Notes: generated from the sequence alone by a model not told the origin. 64,000 nucleotides of DNA from Paraliobacillus sp044383835 (GCF_044383835.1 NZ_JBISEP010000010.1:1-64000), one strand, 5' to 3'. Numbered from the stretch's first letter, positions 26,933 through 36,689 are shown. Numbers and translations: made by a program.

Positions 26933-26982
26933 AAAATATTCCTCTATGTCGATTATTTACAGCAGAATTAATAATAAAATTA

Positions 26983-27002
26983 CAAATGATATATATCATT
27001 TG
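26983..27002 (+). promoter_or_regulatory. 20-bp perfect palindrome upstream of accDA
   Basis: CAAATGATATATATCATTTG is identical to its reverse complement and ends 56 bases before the accD start codon. The size and symmetry suit a dimeric repressor operator, perhaps for lipid-synthesis control. The regulator is not identified, and it does not match the FapR consensus. Confidence 0.4.
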
Positions 27003-27058
27003 AAAACATATACTAAAAAAGACGTTTTGTTAATTTGTATAGATAGGAGGAATTATCC

Positions 27059-27922
27059 TTGCTAATAAAAAACTTTTTTGTGAAGAAGAAAAAGTATGCC
27101 TCTATTCCAAGTGAGAAGGCTAAACAAGAGATTCCACAAGGTTTAATGCAAAAATGTGAAGATTGCCAGAAGATATTTTATATAAAAGAATGGTTGAAAC
27201 ATTTAAATGTATGTCCGGAATGTGGTTACCATCATAAATTACCAGCATATGACCGGATTAATAGTTTAATGGATGAAGGTACATTTGAAGAATGGGAGCA
27301 GCATGTCACATCAAAAAATCCACTAAACTTCCCGAGTTATGAAGAAAAGCTAAAAAAAGATAAAGAAAAAACAGATCTAGTAGAAGCAGTTGTCACTGGT
27401 AAGGGGAAAATTGATGGCTATTCTACTGCAATTGCAGTAATGGATGCTCGTTTTAGAATGGGGAGCATGGGTTCAGTAGTAGGAGACAAAATTGCTAAAG
27501 CAATTGAACGAGCAAGAGAATTACAAATTCCAATTATACTATTTACCGCATCGGGTGGAGCTAGAATGCAAGAAGGAATGATTAGTCTGATGCAGATGGC
27601 TAAAACTTCTATTGCTGTTGAACGATTCCACCAATCAGGAGGGTGTATGATTGTAGTAATGACAAATCCAACAACAGGAGGAGTTTCTGCTAGTTTTGCT
27701 TCTATAGGTGACTATCAATTTGCAGAACCTGGAGCATTAATAGGTTTTGCAGGAAGAAGAATTATTGAGCAAACAATAAGAGAAAAGCTACCGAAAGATT
27801 TTCAAACGGCAGAATTTCAACTTGAGCATGGTCAAATCGATAAAGTAATACCTAGAAGTGAATTAAAGCAAAGTTTGTCTGCTATATTAGATCTTCATCA
27901 AGTTAGGGGCGATCAAACTTGA
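27059..27922 (+). CDS. accD: Acetyl-CoA carboxylase carboxyltransferase subunit beta
   Basis: With AccA forms the carboxyltransferase that moves CO2 from biotin to acetyl-CoA, making malonyl-CoA for fatty acid synthesis. The N-terminal C4 zinc ribbon is intact (CEDCQK and CPECG), followed by a crotonase-type fold with MDARFRMGSMGSVVGDK and ASGGARMQEG. 287 residues, normal. The start codon is TTG with a strong AGGAGG. The last four bases overlap accA, indicating translational coupling. A 20-bp palindrome lies upstream. Confidence 0.97.
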   Translation: MLIKNFFVKKKKYASIPSEKAKQEIPQGLMQKCEDCQKIFYIKEWLKHLNVCPECGYHHKLPAYDRINSLMDEGTFEEWEQHVTSKNPLNFPSYEEKLKKDKEKTDLVEAVVTGKGKIDGYSTAIAVMDARFRMGSMGSVVGDKIAKAIERARELQIPIILFTASGGARMQEGMISLMQMAKTSIAVERFHQSGGCMIVVMTNPTTGGVSASFASIGDYQFAEPGALIGFAGRRIIEQTIREKLPKDFQTAEFQLEHGQIDKVIPRSELKQSLSAILDLHQVRGDQT

Positions 27923-28869
27923 AGCAAGTACTAGAATTTGAAAAACCAATTGTAGAACTTAGAGAAAAAATTAGTGAGCTAAAAAAACTAACAAAAGGTA
28001 GTGAAATGGATTTATCTAGTGAAATACAAACATTAGAAAAAAGATTAGAGAAATTAGAATCGGATATCTATAGTAATTTAAACCCATGGGAAAGGGTTCA
28101 AATTGCAAGACATGCCAACCGCCCAACAACACTAGATTATGTGAACTTGATTTTTACTGATTTTATTGAATTACATGGGGATCGTTTATTTGGTGATGAT
28201 CCATCTATTGTAACTGGTATCGCGAAATTCCATGACATGCCAGTAACTATCATTGGACATCAACGAGGGAAGAATACAAAAGATAATATTTATCGGAATT
28301 TTGGTAGTCCGCATCCAGAAGGGTATCGAAAGGCATTAAGACAGATGAAGCTAGCTGCGAAATTTAATCGTCCAATCATTACTTTTATTGATACAAAAGG
28401 GGCGCATCCTGGTAAAGCGGCAGAAGAAAGGGGACAAAGTGAAGCCATTGCTCGCAATTTGATGGAGATGGGGGCATTACAAGTACCCATTATATCTGTA
28501 GTTATTGGAGAAGGTGGTAGTGGAGGAGCGCTAGCAATTGGTGTGGCGGATCAACTGCATATGCTAGAAAACGCTACATATTCTGTTATTTCTCCAGAGG
28601 GTGGGGCAAGTATTCTTTGGAAGGATTCAAAATACGCAGAGAAGGCGGCAGAATCTTTAAAAATTACTGCATCAGATTTGAAAAAACTACAAATAATTGA
28701 TCAAGTTATTCCTGAACCACAAGGTGGTGCGCATCGGGATGAACAAAATCAAGCGGAGCAAATTGCTAAGTACATTAAACAGTCGTTGACGGAATTAAAA
28801 CAGCTAACACCAGAGGAATTAATTGAAAAAAGATGGGAAAAATATAAAGCAATTGGGTTGACTGAATAA
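27919..28869 (+). CDS. accA: Acetyl-CoA carboxylase carboxyltransferase subunit alpha
   Basis: Alpha half of the carboxyltransferase. The 316-residue product opens with a helical segment (EFEKPIVELREKISELKKL) and contains the family signatures ELHGDRLFGDDPSIV, GHQRGKNTKDN and IGEGGSGGALAIGVAD. It starts with TTG inside the accD stop (TTGA overlap), so equal subunit production by coupling is likely. Following genes are pfkA and pyk, as in Bacillus. Confidence 0.97.
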   Translation: MKQVLEFEKPIVELREKISELKKLTKGSEMDLSSEIQTLEKRLEKLESDIYSNLNPWERVQIARHANRPTTLDYVNLIFTDFIELHGDRLFGDDPSIVTGIAKFHDMPVTIIGHQRGKNTKDNIYRNFGSPHPEGYRKALRQMKLAAKFNRPIITFIDTKGAHPGKAAEERGQSEAIARNLMEMGALQVPIISVVIGEGGSGGALAIGVADQLHMLENATYSVISPEGGASILWKDSKYAEKAAESLKITASDLKKLQIIDQVIPEPQGGAHRDEQNQAEQIAKYIKQSLTELKQLTPEELIEKRWEKYKAIGLTE

Positions 28870-29056
28870 TTCTTAATTAGCTATAATCTTTTCTCTATTA
28901 CGATTTGTGTATCGATTTTTCTAAGTGTTTTTGAATAATTAATGAAAATCCTATAGAAAAGCAGTGAATTGTTGTATTTAGGGGTGAGATTATTCTCTCT
29001 TTCATGTATAATTTGATATGGAATCAACCATACTTTTTATTTATGCGTGTCTACAT

Positions 29057-29072
29057 TTGTACAAGTGTACAA
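29057..29072 (+). promoter_or_regulatory. Inverted repeat in the pfkA leader
   Basis: TTGTACA-AG-TGTACAA is a perfect 7-bp inverted repeat with a 2-base centre, 25 bases upstream of the pfkA ATG and downstream of a TATAAT (29007-29012). It could be an operator acting as a roadblock. No regulator can be named. Confidence 0.3.
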
Positions 29073-29097
29073 GAATTTTTTAGTTGAGGTGATTAAG

Positions 29098-30057
29098 ATG
29101 AAAAAAATCGGAATTTTAACTAGTGGAGGTGACGCTCCAGGAATGAATGCCGCTATTCGTGCCGTTGTACGAAAAGCGATTTTTCATGAGATGGAGGTTT
29201 ACGGAATCTATAATGGCTATCAAGGGTTAATGGAAGGTAACATTAAACAATTAGGCATCGGCTCTGTTGGTGATATTATACAACGAGGTGGGACTATTCT
29301 ATATTCCGCACGATCTGAAGCATTTAAGACAGAAGCAGGTCAAGAAAAAGCAATTGAACAATTAAACAAATTCGGTATTGAAGGCTTAATTGTTATAGGT
29401 GGGGACGGTTCTTTTCAGGGTGCTGTGAAGTTAACTGAAAAGGGATACCCTTGTATTGGTGTGCCTGGTACAATCGATAATGATATTACCGGTACTGATT
29501 TCACAATTGGATTTGACACAGCATTAAATACTATCATTGATGCGATTGATAAGATTCGTGACACGGCCACCTCGCATGAGCGTACATACGTCATTGAAGT
29601 GATGGGAAGAGATGCTGGCGATTTAGCGCTATGGGCTGGTTTAGCTGATGGTGCAGAGAGTATTCTAATTCCTGAAAAACCTCATGATTTTGATATGGTC
29701 ATTGACCGTTTACAAAAAGGGCAGCAACGAGGTAAAAAACACAGTATTATTGTTCTTGCTGAAGGTGTCGGCAACGGAATGGACCTTGGAAATAGAATTC
29801 AAGAAGCAACGGATATGGAAACAAGAGTGACTGTATTGGGACATATTCAACGTGGTGGTAGACCTACAGGGTTTGACCGCGTTTTAGCAAGTCGTCTTGG
29901 TGCTAAAGCAGTTGATCTACTGCTGGATGGGAAAGCAGGACGTATGGTAGGTATTGAAAACAACAAATTGATTGACCATGATATTAAGCATATACTGACA
30001 AGCAAACATGAATTAGACATGGACATGGTTCATTTAGCAAATCAATTATCTATCTAA
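29098..30057 (+). CDS. pfkA: 6-phosphofructokinase
   Basis: ATP-dependent committing kinase of glycolysis, fructose 6-phosphate to fructose 1,6-bisphosphate. 319 residues, the standard bacterial length. Motifs: ILTSGGDAPGMNAAIRAVVR at the N-terminus, GGDGSFQGA, the catalytic PGTIDNDITGTDFTIG, and HIQRGGRPTGFDR. ATG 29098 with TTGAGGTGA upstream is the true start; an upstream GTG-type extension is not conserved. It forms a pair with pyk 55 bases downstream. Confidence 0.98.
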   Translation: MKKIGILTSGGDAPGMNAAIRAVVRKAIFHEMEVYGIYNGYQGLMEGNIKQLGIGSVGDIIQRGGTILYSARSEAFKTEAGQEKAIEQLNKFGIEGLIVIGGDGSFQGAVKLTEKGYPCIGVPGTIDNDITGTDFTIGFDTALNTIIDAIDKIRDTATSHERTYVIEVMGRDAGDLALWAGLADGAESILIPEKPHDFDMVIDRLQKGQQRGKKHSIIVLAEGVGNGMDLGNRIQEATDMETRVTVLGHIQRGGRPTGFDRVLASRLGAKAVDLLLDGKAGRMVGIENNKLIDHDIKHILTSKHELDMDMVHLANQLSI

Positions 30058-30112
30058 TTCATGCCAGACTAAATTGTTATTAGGTTGCATATCTTAAGGA
30101 GGAAATTTTACA

Positions 30113-31876
30113 ATGAGAAAAACAAAGATTGTATGTACGATTGGACCAGCTTCAGAATCAGTGGAGCAGTTAGTTCAATTAATTGAGGCTGGAATGAACG
30201 TTGCAAGACTTAACTTTTCCCATGGAGACTTTGATGAGCATGGTCAAAGAATTAAAAATATACGAGAAGCTTCGGAGAAAACAGGTAAAACTGTTGCAAT
30301 TCTCCTGGATACGAAAGGACCTGAAATTAGAACTGGAGTTATGAAAGATGGTCAAGTAGAAATCACTAAAGAAGATAACATTAACATTTCTATGGATGAT
30401 ACAGTACTTGGTACATCTGAAAAATTCGCTGTAACGTATCCTGAACTAATTAACGATGTCCATCCAGGTTCAAAAATATTGTTGGATGACGGGTTAATTG
30501 AATTAGAAGTGGAAGAAATTCTTACAGACAAAAATGAATTAAAAACAAAAGCATTGAATTCAGGAATTCTTAAAAATAAAAAAGGTGTTAACGTCCCTAA
30601 TGTAAGTGTGAACTTGCCAGGAATTACAGATAAAGACGCAGCTGATATTAAATTCGGAATTGAGCAAGGTGTAGATTTTATTGCTGCTTCTTTTGTCCGC
30701 CGTGCATCTGATGTATTAGAAATCAAAGAATTATTAGACAAGCATAATGGGTCGTCAATTAATATCATACCAAAAATTGAAAACCAAGAAGGTGTGAATA
30801 ACTTAGATGCGATTCTTCAAGTCAGTGATGGTTTAATGGTTGCTCGTGGTGATTTAGGGGTAGAAATTCCTCCAGAAGATGTACCATTAGTTCAAAAAGA
30901 AATGATTCATAAGTGTAACATTGCTGGTAAGCCAGTTATCACTGCGACACAAATGTTAGATTCAATGCAACGTAATCCAAGACCAACACGTGCGGAAGCT
31001 TCTGACGTAGCAAATGCGATTTTTGATGGCACAGATGCAATTATGTTGTCAGGTGAAACGGCAGCTGGAGACTATCCTGTAGAAGCTGTACAAACAATGA
31101 GCAATATCGCGATGAAAGCTGAAACAGGAATTGATCATAAAACAATATTAGACAATTTATCAAAATATAGTGATATTACAATCACAGATGCAATTAGTCA
31201 ATCTGTAAATCACTCCGCGATGAATTTAAATGTTGATGCAATTTTAACACCAACTGTAAGCGGACATACTGCACGGATGATCTCTAAATATCGTCCAGAA
31301 GCACCAATTATTGCATTAACATTTGATGAAAAGGTAAGTCGACGTCTTGCGCTTGTTTGGGGAGTTCAATCAATCCATGGTCAACTAGCATATTCTACAG
31401 ATGATGTTTTGGATCATGCTATTCAAAGAGGGCTTTCAACTGGTCATTTCAAACGTGGGGATCGTGTGATTATTACAGCAGGTGTTCCGGTCGGTGAAAG
31501 TGGTACAACTAATCTGATGAAAATACATGTAATCGGTGATGTGCTTACTGACGGTCAAGGTGTTGGAAAAGGTAGTTGTTTTGGAAAAGTAGCTTTAGTC
31601 AAAAATGCTGAAGAAGCTAAACAAAAGGTTTCAAATGGTGACATTCTAGTTACTTATGGAACAGATAAAGATATGATGCCTGCTCTAGAGAAAGCAAGTG
31701 GAATCATAACAGAAGAAGGCGGTTTAACATCACATGCTGCTTTAGTAGGTCTGGATCTAGGCATTCCTGTCATTGTAGGTGTAAAAAAAGCAATGAATGT
31801 TTTAGAAGATGGATCAGAAATTACGATAGACGCCAAAAAAGGTGATATTTATGAAGGACATGCGAGCATACTATAA
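30113..31876 (+). CDS. pyk: Pyruvate kinase with C-terminal PEP-utilising domain
   Basis: Catalyses phosphoenolpyruvate plus ADP to pyruvate plus ATP. 587 residues: the TIM-barrel core starts MRKTKIVCTIGPASES, has the catalytic ITATQMLDSM region and DGTDAIMLSGETAAGDYP, an allosteric C domain, then the extra domain typical of Bacillaceae (about residues 500-587) with GGLTSHAALVGLDLGIP containing the PEP-synthase-like histidine. AAGGAGG ribosome site. Co-transcription with pfkA is likely; a terminator follows. Confidence 0.98.
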   Translation: MRKTKIVCTIGPASESVEQLVQLIEAGMNVARLNFSHGDFDEHGQRIKNIREASEKTGKTVAILLDTKGPEIRTGVMKDGQVEITKEDNINISMDDTVLGTSEKFAVTYPELINDVHPGSKILLDDGLIELEVEEILTDKNELKTKALNSGILKNKKGVNVPNVSVNLPGITDKDAADIKFGIEQGVDFIAASFVRRASDVLEIKELLDKHNGSSINIIPKIENQEGVNNLDAILQVSDGLMVARGDLGVEIPPEDVPLVQKEMIHKCNIAGKPVITATQMLDSMQRNPRPTRAEASDVANAIFDGTDAIMLSGETAAGDYPVEAVQTMSNIAMKAETGIDHKTILDNLSKYSDITITDAISQSVNHSAMNLNVDAILTPTVSGHTARMISKYRPEAPIIALTFDEKVSRRLALVWGVQSIHGQLAYSTDDVLDHAIQRGLSTGHFKRGDRVIITAGVPVGESGTTNLMKIHVIGDVLTDGQGVGKGSCFGKVALVKNAEEAKQKVSNGDILVTYGTDKDMMPALEKASGIITEEGGLTSHAALVGLDLGIPVIVGVKKAMNVLEDGSEITIDAKKGDIYEGHASIL

Positions 31877-31927
31877 GGATAAAAAAACTGAAACACTAAT
31901 TTATTTTGTTTATTAACTAATTCATTT

Positions 31928-31954
31928 GGAGTTGTCTTTATGACAACTCCTTTT
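31928..31954 (+). terminator. Terminator of pfkA-pyk
   Basis: Perfect 9-bp stem GGAGTTGTC / GACAACTCC with a 5-base loop and TTTT. Confidence 0.85.
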
Positions 31955-31985
31955 AACCATCTGCTTTAACAGGAGGGAAAGTAAA

Positions 31986-32378
31986 ATGTTTCGTTGGTTA
32001 TTCCTATTAATTCTTGTAGTACCAGCCTTAGAAATTGGTATTTTTGTTTGGGCAAGTAATATTATTGGTGGCTGGTGGGTTGTTTTTTGCATTTTATTAA
32101 CTGGAGTGCTTGGAGCATACCTTGCGAAACGAGAAGGTTTACAGACGCTTCGTCTCGCCCAAATTGAAATGAGCAATGGTCGTCTCCCTGCTGAACAGAT
32201 TTTTGATGGTGTCTGTATTTTAATTGGCGCTGTTGTACTTTTAACACCAGGTTTTATTACTGATACCATTGGTTTTTTCTTATTACTCCCTTTTACAAGA
32301 ACACCATTTAAACATGGATTGCAACAAGTGTTACGGACATTACTAAACAAAGGTACCATCACAATTTTCCGAAGATAG
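31986..32378 (+). CDS. fxsA: FxsA family membrane protein (YtzA)
   Basis: Small inner-membrane protein of 130 residues with three or four hydrophobic helices. The family signature is seen in VVPALEIGIFVWASNIIGGWW, the ATQ/KREGLQTL-like AKREGLQTLRLAQIE, and the region DGVCILIGAVVLLTPGFITD. FxsA of E. coli relieves phage T7 exclusion, but the normal role is unknown. It lies after pyk as in Bacillus and converges with ytvI. Confidence 0.93.
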   Translation: MFRWLFLLILVVPALEIGIFVWASNIIGGWWVVFCILLTGVLGAYLAKREGLQTLRLAQIEMSNGRLPAEQIFDGVCILIGAVVLLTPGFITDTIGFFLLLPFTRTPFKHGLQQVLRTLLNKGTITIFRR

Positions 32379-32384
32379 TTGATT

Positions 32385-33503
32385 CTACAAGCTCCCGTCC
32401 TTAATATATTTCCAAACGCATGTTGTTAAGCCAGATTGATGAAGTATTTGTAACGATATAGTTAATAATGGAGCAATAAGAATACCTATCATTCCGAAAA
32501 ATCTATAGGATATAAATGTTATCATCAATATAAGTAAAGGATTAACCCCGATATGTGTTGCCATTAATTTCGGTTCTGTTATTTGCCTTTGTATAATGAC
32601 AACTCCATACAGAATGGCTAATGGAATGGTTAGTGAATAATCTCCAGTTAAAAATAAATATCCAATCCATGGAATGAAGAACAAGCCAGTTCCTACATAA
32701 GGAATGAAATCTACTAGACCAATTAATAACGCTAAGGTGAAGGCAAAATCCACTCGAATGATTACAAATCCTAGATAAATAATAGATGTAGAAATAAATG
32801 TTAAAAGTAATTGAGCTTTAAAATAACCTAAAAAAGCATGTTTAGTTGCCAAACCAATTGATGGAATGATGTTTTTTAAAAACGAAGGTAAATATAGCTG
32901 ATACCATTCTTTAAGCTTGTACCATTCTTTACAAATAAAAAATGTTCCAAGTAATATAAACATACAAATAGAAAAAAAAGCAGGTATAGCTTGTAAAGCT
33001 TTTATGAAGCTAGTAAACATGGTTTCAATAAAACTTGCACTGGTTTCTGTCAACTGCTGCATAGACTGTTGTAATTGTTGGGTAATTGCTTGTTGTTGTG
33101 ATTGCTCTAATGCATCAAATTGATTCATTAGTCTGTTGTAAAAAGGAATAATGTGATTTTCTAGTTGCAATTGAACAAATTGCGCTAACGTGTTTATGTG
33201 TACAGGGATATGTTTTGATAAATACTTAAAAGCTTGAATTGATTCCATCGTACTACATGCAATGAATAATGTAATAAGTATGAAAATACCAACAATGATA
33301 AAAAAACAGGCTACGCCCCGAGAGACTGGTAACGTTTTTTCTATAAAATGAATGGGTTTAATAAGTAATATAGCTAGTAGAAACGCAATGACAAATGGAT
33401 AAATATAAATGATCGTGAAGTATACAACAGTAATTGTTATTAGAAAAATGATAACGACATGTAACAGACGTAATAATCGAAGAACGGTAGGATGAGAATG
33501 CAT
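32385..33503 (-). CDS. ytvI: AI-2E family transporter YtvI
   Basis: Polytopic membrane protein of the PerM/AI-2E transporter family, about eight helices. It has two helices near residues 10-55, a pair near 60-85, a long extracytoplasmic Gln-rich loop (QQQAITQQLQQSMQQL), then C-terminal helices with LIGLVDFIPYVGTGLFFIPW, a family hallmark. ATG 33503 is chosen because TGGAGCG lies 8 bases upstream and gives 372 residues like B. subtilis YtvI; the longer frame adds 15 unsupported residues. Substrate unknown. Confidence 0.92.
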   Translation of the reverse strand: MHSHPTVLRLLRLLHVVIIFLITITVVYFTIIYIYPFVIAFLLAILLIKPIHFIEKTLPVSRGVACFFIIVGIFILITLFIACSTMESIQAFKYLSKHIPVHINTLAQFVQLQLENHIIPFYNRLMNQFDALEQSQQQAITQQLQQSMQQLTETSASFIETMFTSFIKALQAIPAFFSICMFILLGTFFICKEWYKLKEWYQLYLPSFLKNIIPSIGLATKHAFLGYFKAQLLLTFISTSIIYLGFVIIRVDFAFTLALLIGLVDFIPYVGTGLFFIPWIGYLFLTGDYSLTIPLAILYGVVIIQRQITEPKLMATHIGVNPLLILMITFISYRFFGMIGILIAPLLTISLQILHQSGLTTCVWKYIKDGSL

Positions 33504-33613
33504 ATTAATCGCTCCAAAAATAGTATCTATCATAAAGATATTTTCCATTTGGACAAAATATGTGATAATATAAAAATTAATCGCCCTTTAAATGATTTCT
33601 TGGAGGCGTGTGC

Positions 33614-34078
33614 ATGTTTAATCAGTCAACTGTGTTTTTATTAATTTTATTTGCTTTGGGATACATTGGTAAGAATCAATCAATTATGATTGCAGTTTAC
33701 ATTTTGTTAGGAATTCAATTGTTTAAAATGGATGATAAATTGTTTCCCTATATACAGGATAAAGGGATGTTATGGGGAGTAACAATCATTACGATAGCCG
33801 TTCTTGTACCAATTGCCAATGGTGAAATTGGCTTTAGTGATCTTTTATCAAGCATTAAATCTTACTACGGATGGATCGCATTAGGTGCTGGCATGTTTGT
33901 TGCCATTGTAGCAAGGGGAGGATTAGATTTACTGGCAAATGATCCACACTTGACTACAGCATTGGTAATGGGGACGATTTTAGCAGTTGTTTTTTTCCAA
34001 GGTGTTGCAGTAGGCCCGCTAATTGGAGCAGGTATTGCATATATGGTTATGCGTATGGTTGATTTCTTTATCCCTTAA
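33614..34078 (+). CDS. ytwI: DUF441 membrane protein YtwI
   Basis: Integral membrane protein of 154 residues with about four helices and family-typical segments ALGYIGKNQSIMIAVYILL, GITFLAVLVP-like ITIAVLVPIANGEIGF and GAGMFVAIVARGGLDLL. ATG 33614 has GGAGG seven bases upstream and is preferred to the GTG at 33608. It lies just before citZ, as ytwI does in B. subtilis. Function unknown. Confidence 0.92.
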   Translation: MFNQSTVFLLILFALGYIGKNQSIMIAVYILLGIQLFKMDDKLFPYIQDKGMLWGVTIITIAVLVPIANGEIGFSDLLSSIKSYYGWIALGAGMFVAIVARGGLDLLANDPHLTTALVMGTILAVVFFQGVAVGPLIGAGIAYMVMRMVDFFIP

Positions 34079-34247
34079 CAGCTTACTTGAAAAAATAAAA
34101 CATTTTGCATTTCGATTATATGGTCTACTGTATGGACACAAGTAAAAAAGTGTTAACAGGAAGACTTTTTGAAATAGGGCGAATATTCAAAAAACGCTTG
34201 ACTCCATTTGTTAAGTCGGAAATGCGAAAGTAAAGGAGGGGAATGCA

Positions 34248-35366
34248 ATGTCAACTACCAAGGGGCTAGAAGGAGTCATTGCGACAGAATCATCAATTAG
34301 TTCGATCATTGATGATCAACTAACGTATGTTGGCTATCAAATTGATGATTTAGTGAAATATGCTAGTTTTGAAGAAGTTGTTTATCTGCTATGGCATAAA
34401 AAGCTTCCAACACAAACTGAGTTAAATACGTTTAAACAAACGATTGCATCTAATATGGAAATTCCGGATGAGATGATTCAACATTTACATATGTATGATC
34501 TTTCTAGTGTACATCCTATGGCTGCATTACGTTCGGCAATATCTTTACTTGGCTTGTACGATCCAGAAGTGGAAAATATGAATCATGATACCAATATTCG
34601 TAAGGCCATTCGATTACAGGCGAAAATTTCGACTATAATTGCTGCGTTTTCACGGATACGAAATGGAAAAAAGCCAATTCCACCTAGAAAAGATTTGAGT
34701 TATGCGTCAAACTTTTTGTATATGCTTCGTGGTATGGAGGGGAATGATCTTGAAATAGAGGCTTTCAATAAAGCTTTAATCCTACATGCAGATCACGAAT
34801 TAAATGCATCGACTTTCACTGCTCGAGTATGTGTAGCAACGTTATCTGACCTGTATTCAGGTGTAACTGCTGCTATTGGTGCTTTAAAAGGCCCGCTTCA
34901 CGGTGGGGCTAATGAACAAGTCATGCGAATGTTAACAGAAATTGGCGAAGTAGAATATGCCATTCCTTATATTAAGAAAAAATTAAAGCATAAAGAAAAA
35001 ATTATGGGAATGGGTCATAGAGTGTATCGAACTGGTGATCCTCGAGCAAAGTATTTGAAAGAGATGTCAAAGCAACTAACAAATAAAACTGGCCAATCTA
35101 AATGGTATGATATGTCAATTAAAATCGAGACATACATACAAGAAAAAAAAGGATTGCCGGCTAATGTTGATTTTTATTCTGCATCGGTTTACCATTGCCT
35201 TGAAATTCCTCATGATCTATTCACACCAATATTTGCGATGAGTCGTACTTCTGGTTGGTTAGCGCATATTTTAGAGCAATATGACAATAATCGTTTAATT
35301 CGTCCGCGAGCAGAGTATGTTGGTCCAATATCCCAACGATTTATTTCTTTGGAAGAACGTCAATAG
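34248..35366 (+). CDS. citZ: Citrate synthase
   Basis: Condenses oxaloacetate and acetyl-CoA to citrate at the head of the TCA cycle. The 372-residue protein has the type-II short form signatures KGPLHGGANEQVMRML, the catalytic histidine in GMGHRVYRTGDPRAKYL, and the aspartate in NVDFYSASVYHCL. A consensus AGGAGGGG site precedes the ATG. Upstream lies an inverted repeat TTTTTGAA / TTCAAAAA (34166-34173, 34186-34193). No cre or CcpC-like site was evident. It is followed 43 bases later by icd. Confidence 0.97.
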   Translation: MSTTKGLEGVIATESSISSIIDDQLTYVGYQIDDLVKYASFEEVVYLLWHKKLPTQTELNTFKQTIASNMEIPDEMIQHLHMYDLSSVHPMAALRSAISLLGLYDPEVENMNHDTNIRKAIRLQAKISTIIAAFSRIRNGKKPIPPRKDLSYASNFLYMLRGMEGNDLEIEAFNKALILHADHELNASTFTARVCVATLSDLYSGVTAAIGALKGPLHGGANEQVMRMLTEIGEVEYAIPYIKKKLKHKEKIMGMGHRVYRTGDPRAKYLKEMSKQLTNKTGQSKWYDMSIKIETYIQEKKGLPANVDFYSASVYHCLEIPHDLFTPIFAMSRTSGWLAHILEQYDNNRLIRPRAEYVGPISQRFISLEERQ

Positions 35367-35409
35367 ACGATATATTACAAAAATGATTATACTTAAGGGG
35401 GACATAAAC

Positions 35410-36681
35410 ATGACTAAAGGTGAAAAAATTACCGTAACAAACGGTGTTGTTCAAACACCAAATAACGCAATTATTCCATACATTGAAGGAGACGGAACCG
35501 GACCAGATATTTGGGATGCTGCTAGTAAAGTAATTGAGTCTGCAGTCGAAAAGGCATATAACGGTACGAAATCCATCGTCTGGAAAGAAGTCTATGCTGG
35601 CCAAAAAGCTTTCGACAAAACTGGAGAATGGTTACCAGAAGAGACATTAAATACGATTAGAGAATATAAAATTGCCATAAAAGGACCATTGACTACACCA
35701 ATTGGTGGTGGGATTCGTTCATTAAACGTAGCTCTCCGTCAGCAATTAGATTTATTCACTTGTCTTCGTCCGGTGCGTTACTTTGATGGTGTTCCTTCAC
35801 CAGTAAAACGTCCAGAAGACACAAATATGGTTATCTTTCGTGAAAATACGGAAGATATTTATGCAGGAATTGAATGGCAAAAAGGTTCAAATGAAGTGAA
35901 AAAAGTTATTGACTTTTTGCAAAATGAAATGGGAGTAACGAACATACGATTCCCTGAAACGTCCGGCATTGGTGTAAAGCCTGTGTCAGAAGAAGGAACA
36001 AATCGTCTTGTTCGTGCAGCGATTGAATATGCGATTAAAGAAGGTAGAAAAAGTGTGACATTGGTGCATAAAGGGAATATTATGAAATTCACAGAAGGTT
36101 CCTTTAAAAACTGGGGTTATGCATTAGCTGAGGCTGAATATGGAGAAAAAGTGTTTACATGGGCTGAATATGATCAAATTGTTGAACAAGAGGGACGTGA
36201 AGCTGCTGATAAAGCGCAAGCAGTCGCTGAAGCCTCAGGCAAGATTATCATTAAAGATGCAATTGCAGATATATTCTTGCAACAAATCTTGACACGTCCA
36301 AAAGAGTTTGATGTTGTTGCTACAATGAACTTAAACGGTGATTACATTTCAGATGCACTTGCTGCACAAGTTGGTGGAATTGGCATTGCACCTGGAGCGA
36401 ATATCAATTACGAAACAGGACATGCAATTTTTGAAGCTACACATGGCACTGCACCAAAATATGCAGGATTAGATAAGGTAAATCCATCTTCTGTGATCCT
36501 TTCAGGTGTACTAATGCTTGAACATTTGGGTTGGAGAGAAGCTGCTGATTTAATTACAAAAGCAATGGATAAAACCATTGGTTCAAAAGTGGTAACATAC
36601 GATTTTGCTCGTATGATGGAGAATGCAACAGAAGTAAAAACTTCTGTATTTGGACAAGCATTGATTGATAATATGGATTAA
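35410..36681 (+). CDS. icd: Isocitrate dehydrogenase [NADP]
   Basis: Oxidative decarboxylation of isocitrate to 2-oxoglutarate, producing NADPH. 423 residues, the same as B. subtilis Icd. Substrate-binding serine is in GGIRSLNVALRQQLDLF, with FRENTEDIYAGIEW and the cofactor region ATHGTAPKYAGLDKVNP. ATG 35410 is chosen over the long in-frame extension overlapping citZ because AAGGGGG lies eight bases upstream and the protein begins as expected. Strong terminator follows. mdh, normally the third gene, is missing. Confidence 0.97.
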   Translation: MTKGEKITVTNGVVQTPNNAIIPYIEGDGTGPDIWDAASKVIESAVEKAYNGTKSIVWKEVYAGQKAFDKTGEWLPEETLNTIREYKIAIKGPLTTPIGGGIRSLNVALRQQLDLFTCLRPVRYFDGVPSPVKRPEDTNMVIFRENTEDIYAGIEWQKGSNEVKKVIDFLQNEMGVTNIRFPETSGIGVKPVSEEGTNRLVRAAIEYAIKEGRKSVTLVHKGNIMKFTEGSFKNWGYALAEAEYGEKVFTWAEYDQIVEQEGREAADKAQAVAEASGKIIIKDAIADIFLQQILTRPKEFDVVATMNLNGDYISDALAAQVGGIGIAPGANINYETGHAIFEATHGTAPKYAGLDKVNPSSVILSGVLMLEHLGWREAADLITKAMDKTIGSKVVTYDFARMMENATEVKTSVFGQALIDNMD

Positions 36682-36689
36682 TCAAAAAA

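Noticed and set aside
30352..30768. 138-codon minus-strand frame inside pyk
   Set aside because: Shadow of the pyruvate kinase coding sequence; low-complexity Ser-rich translation and no start signals.
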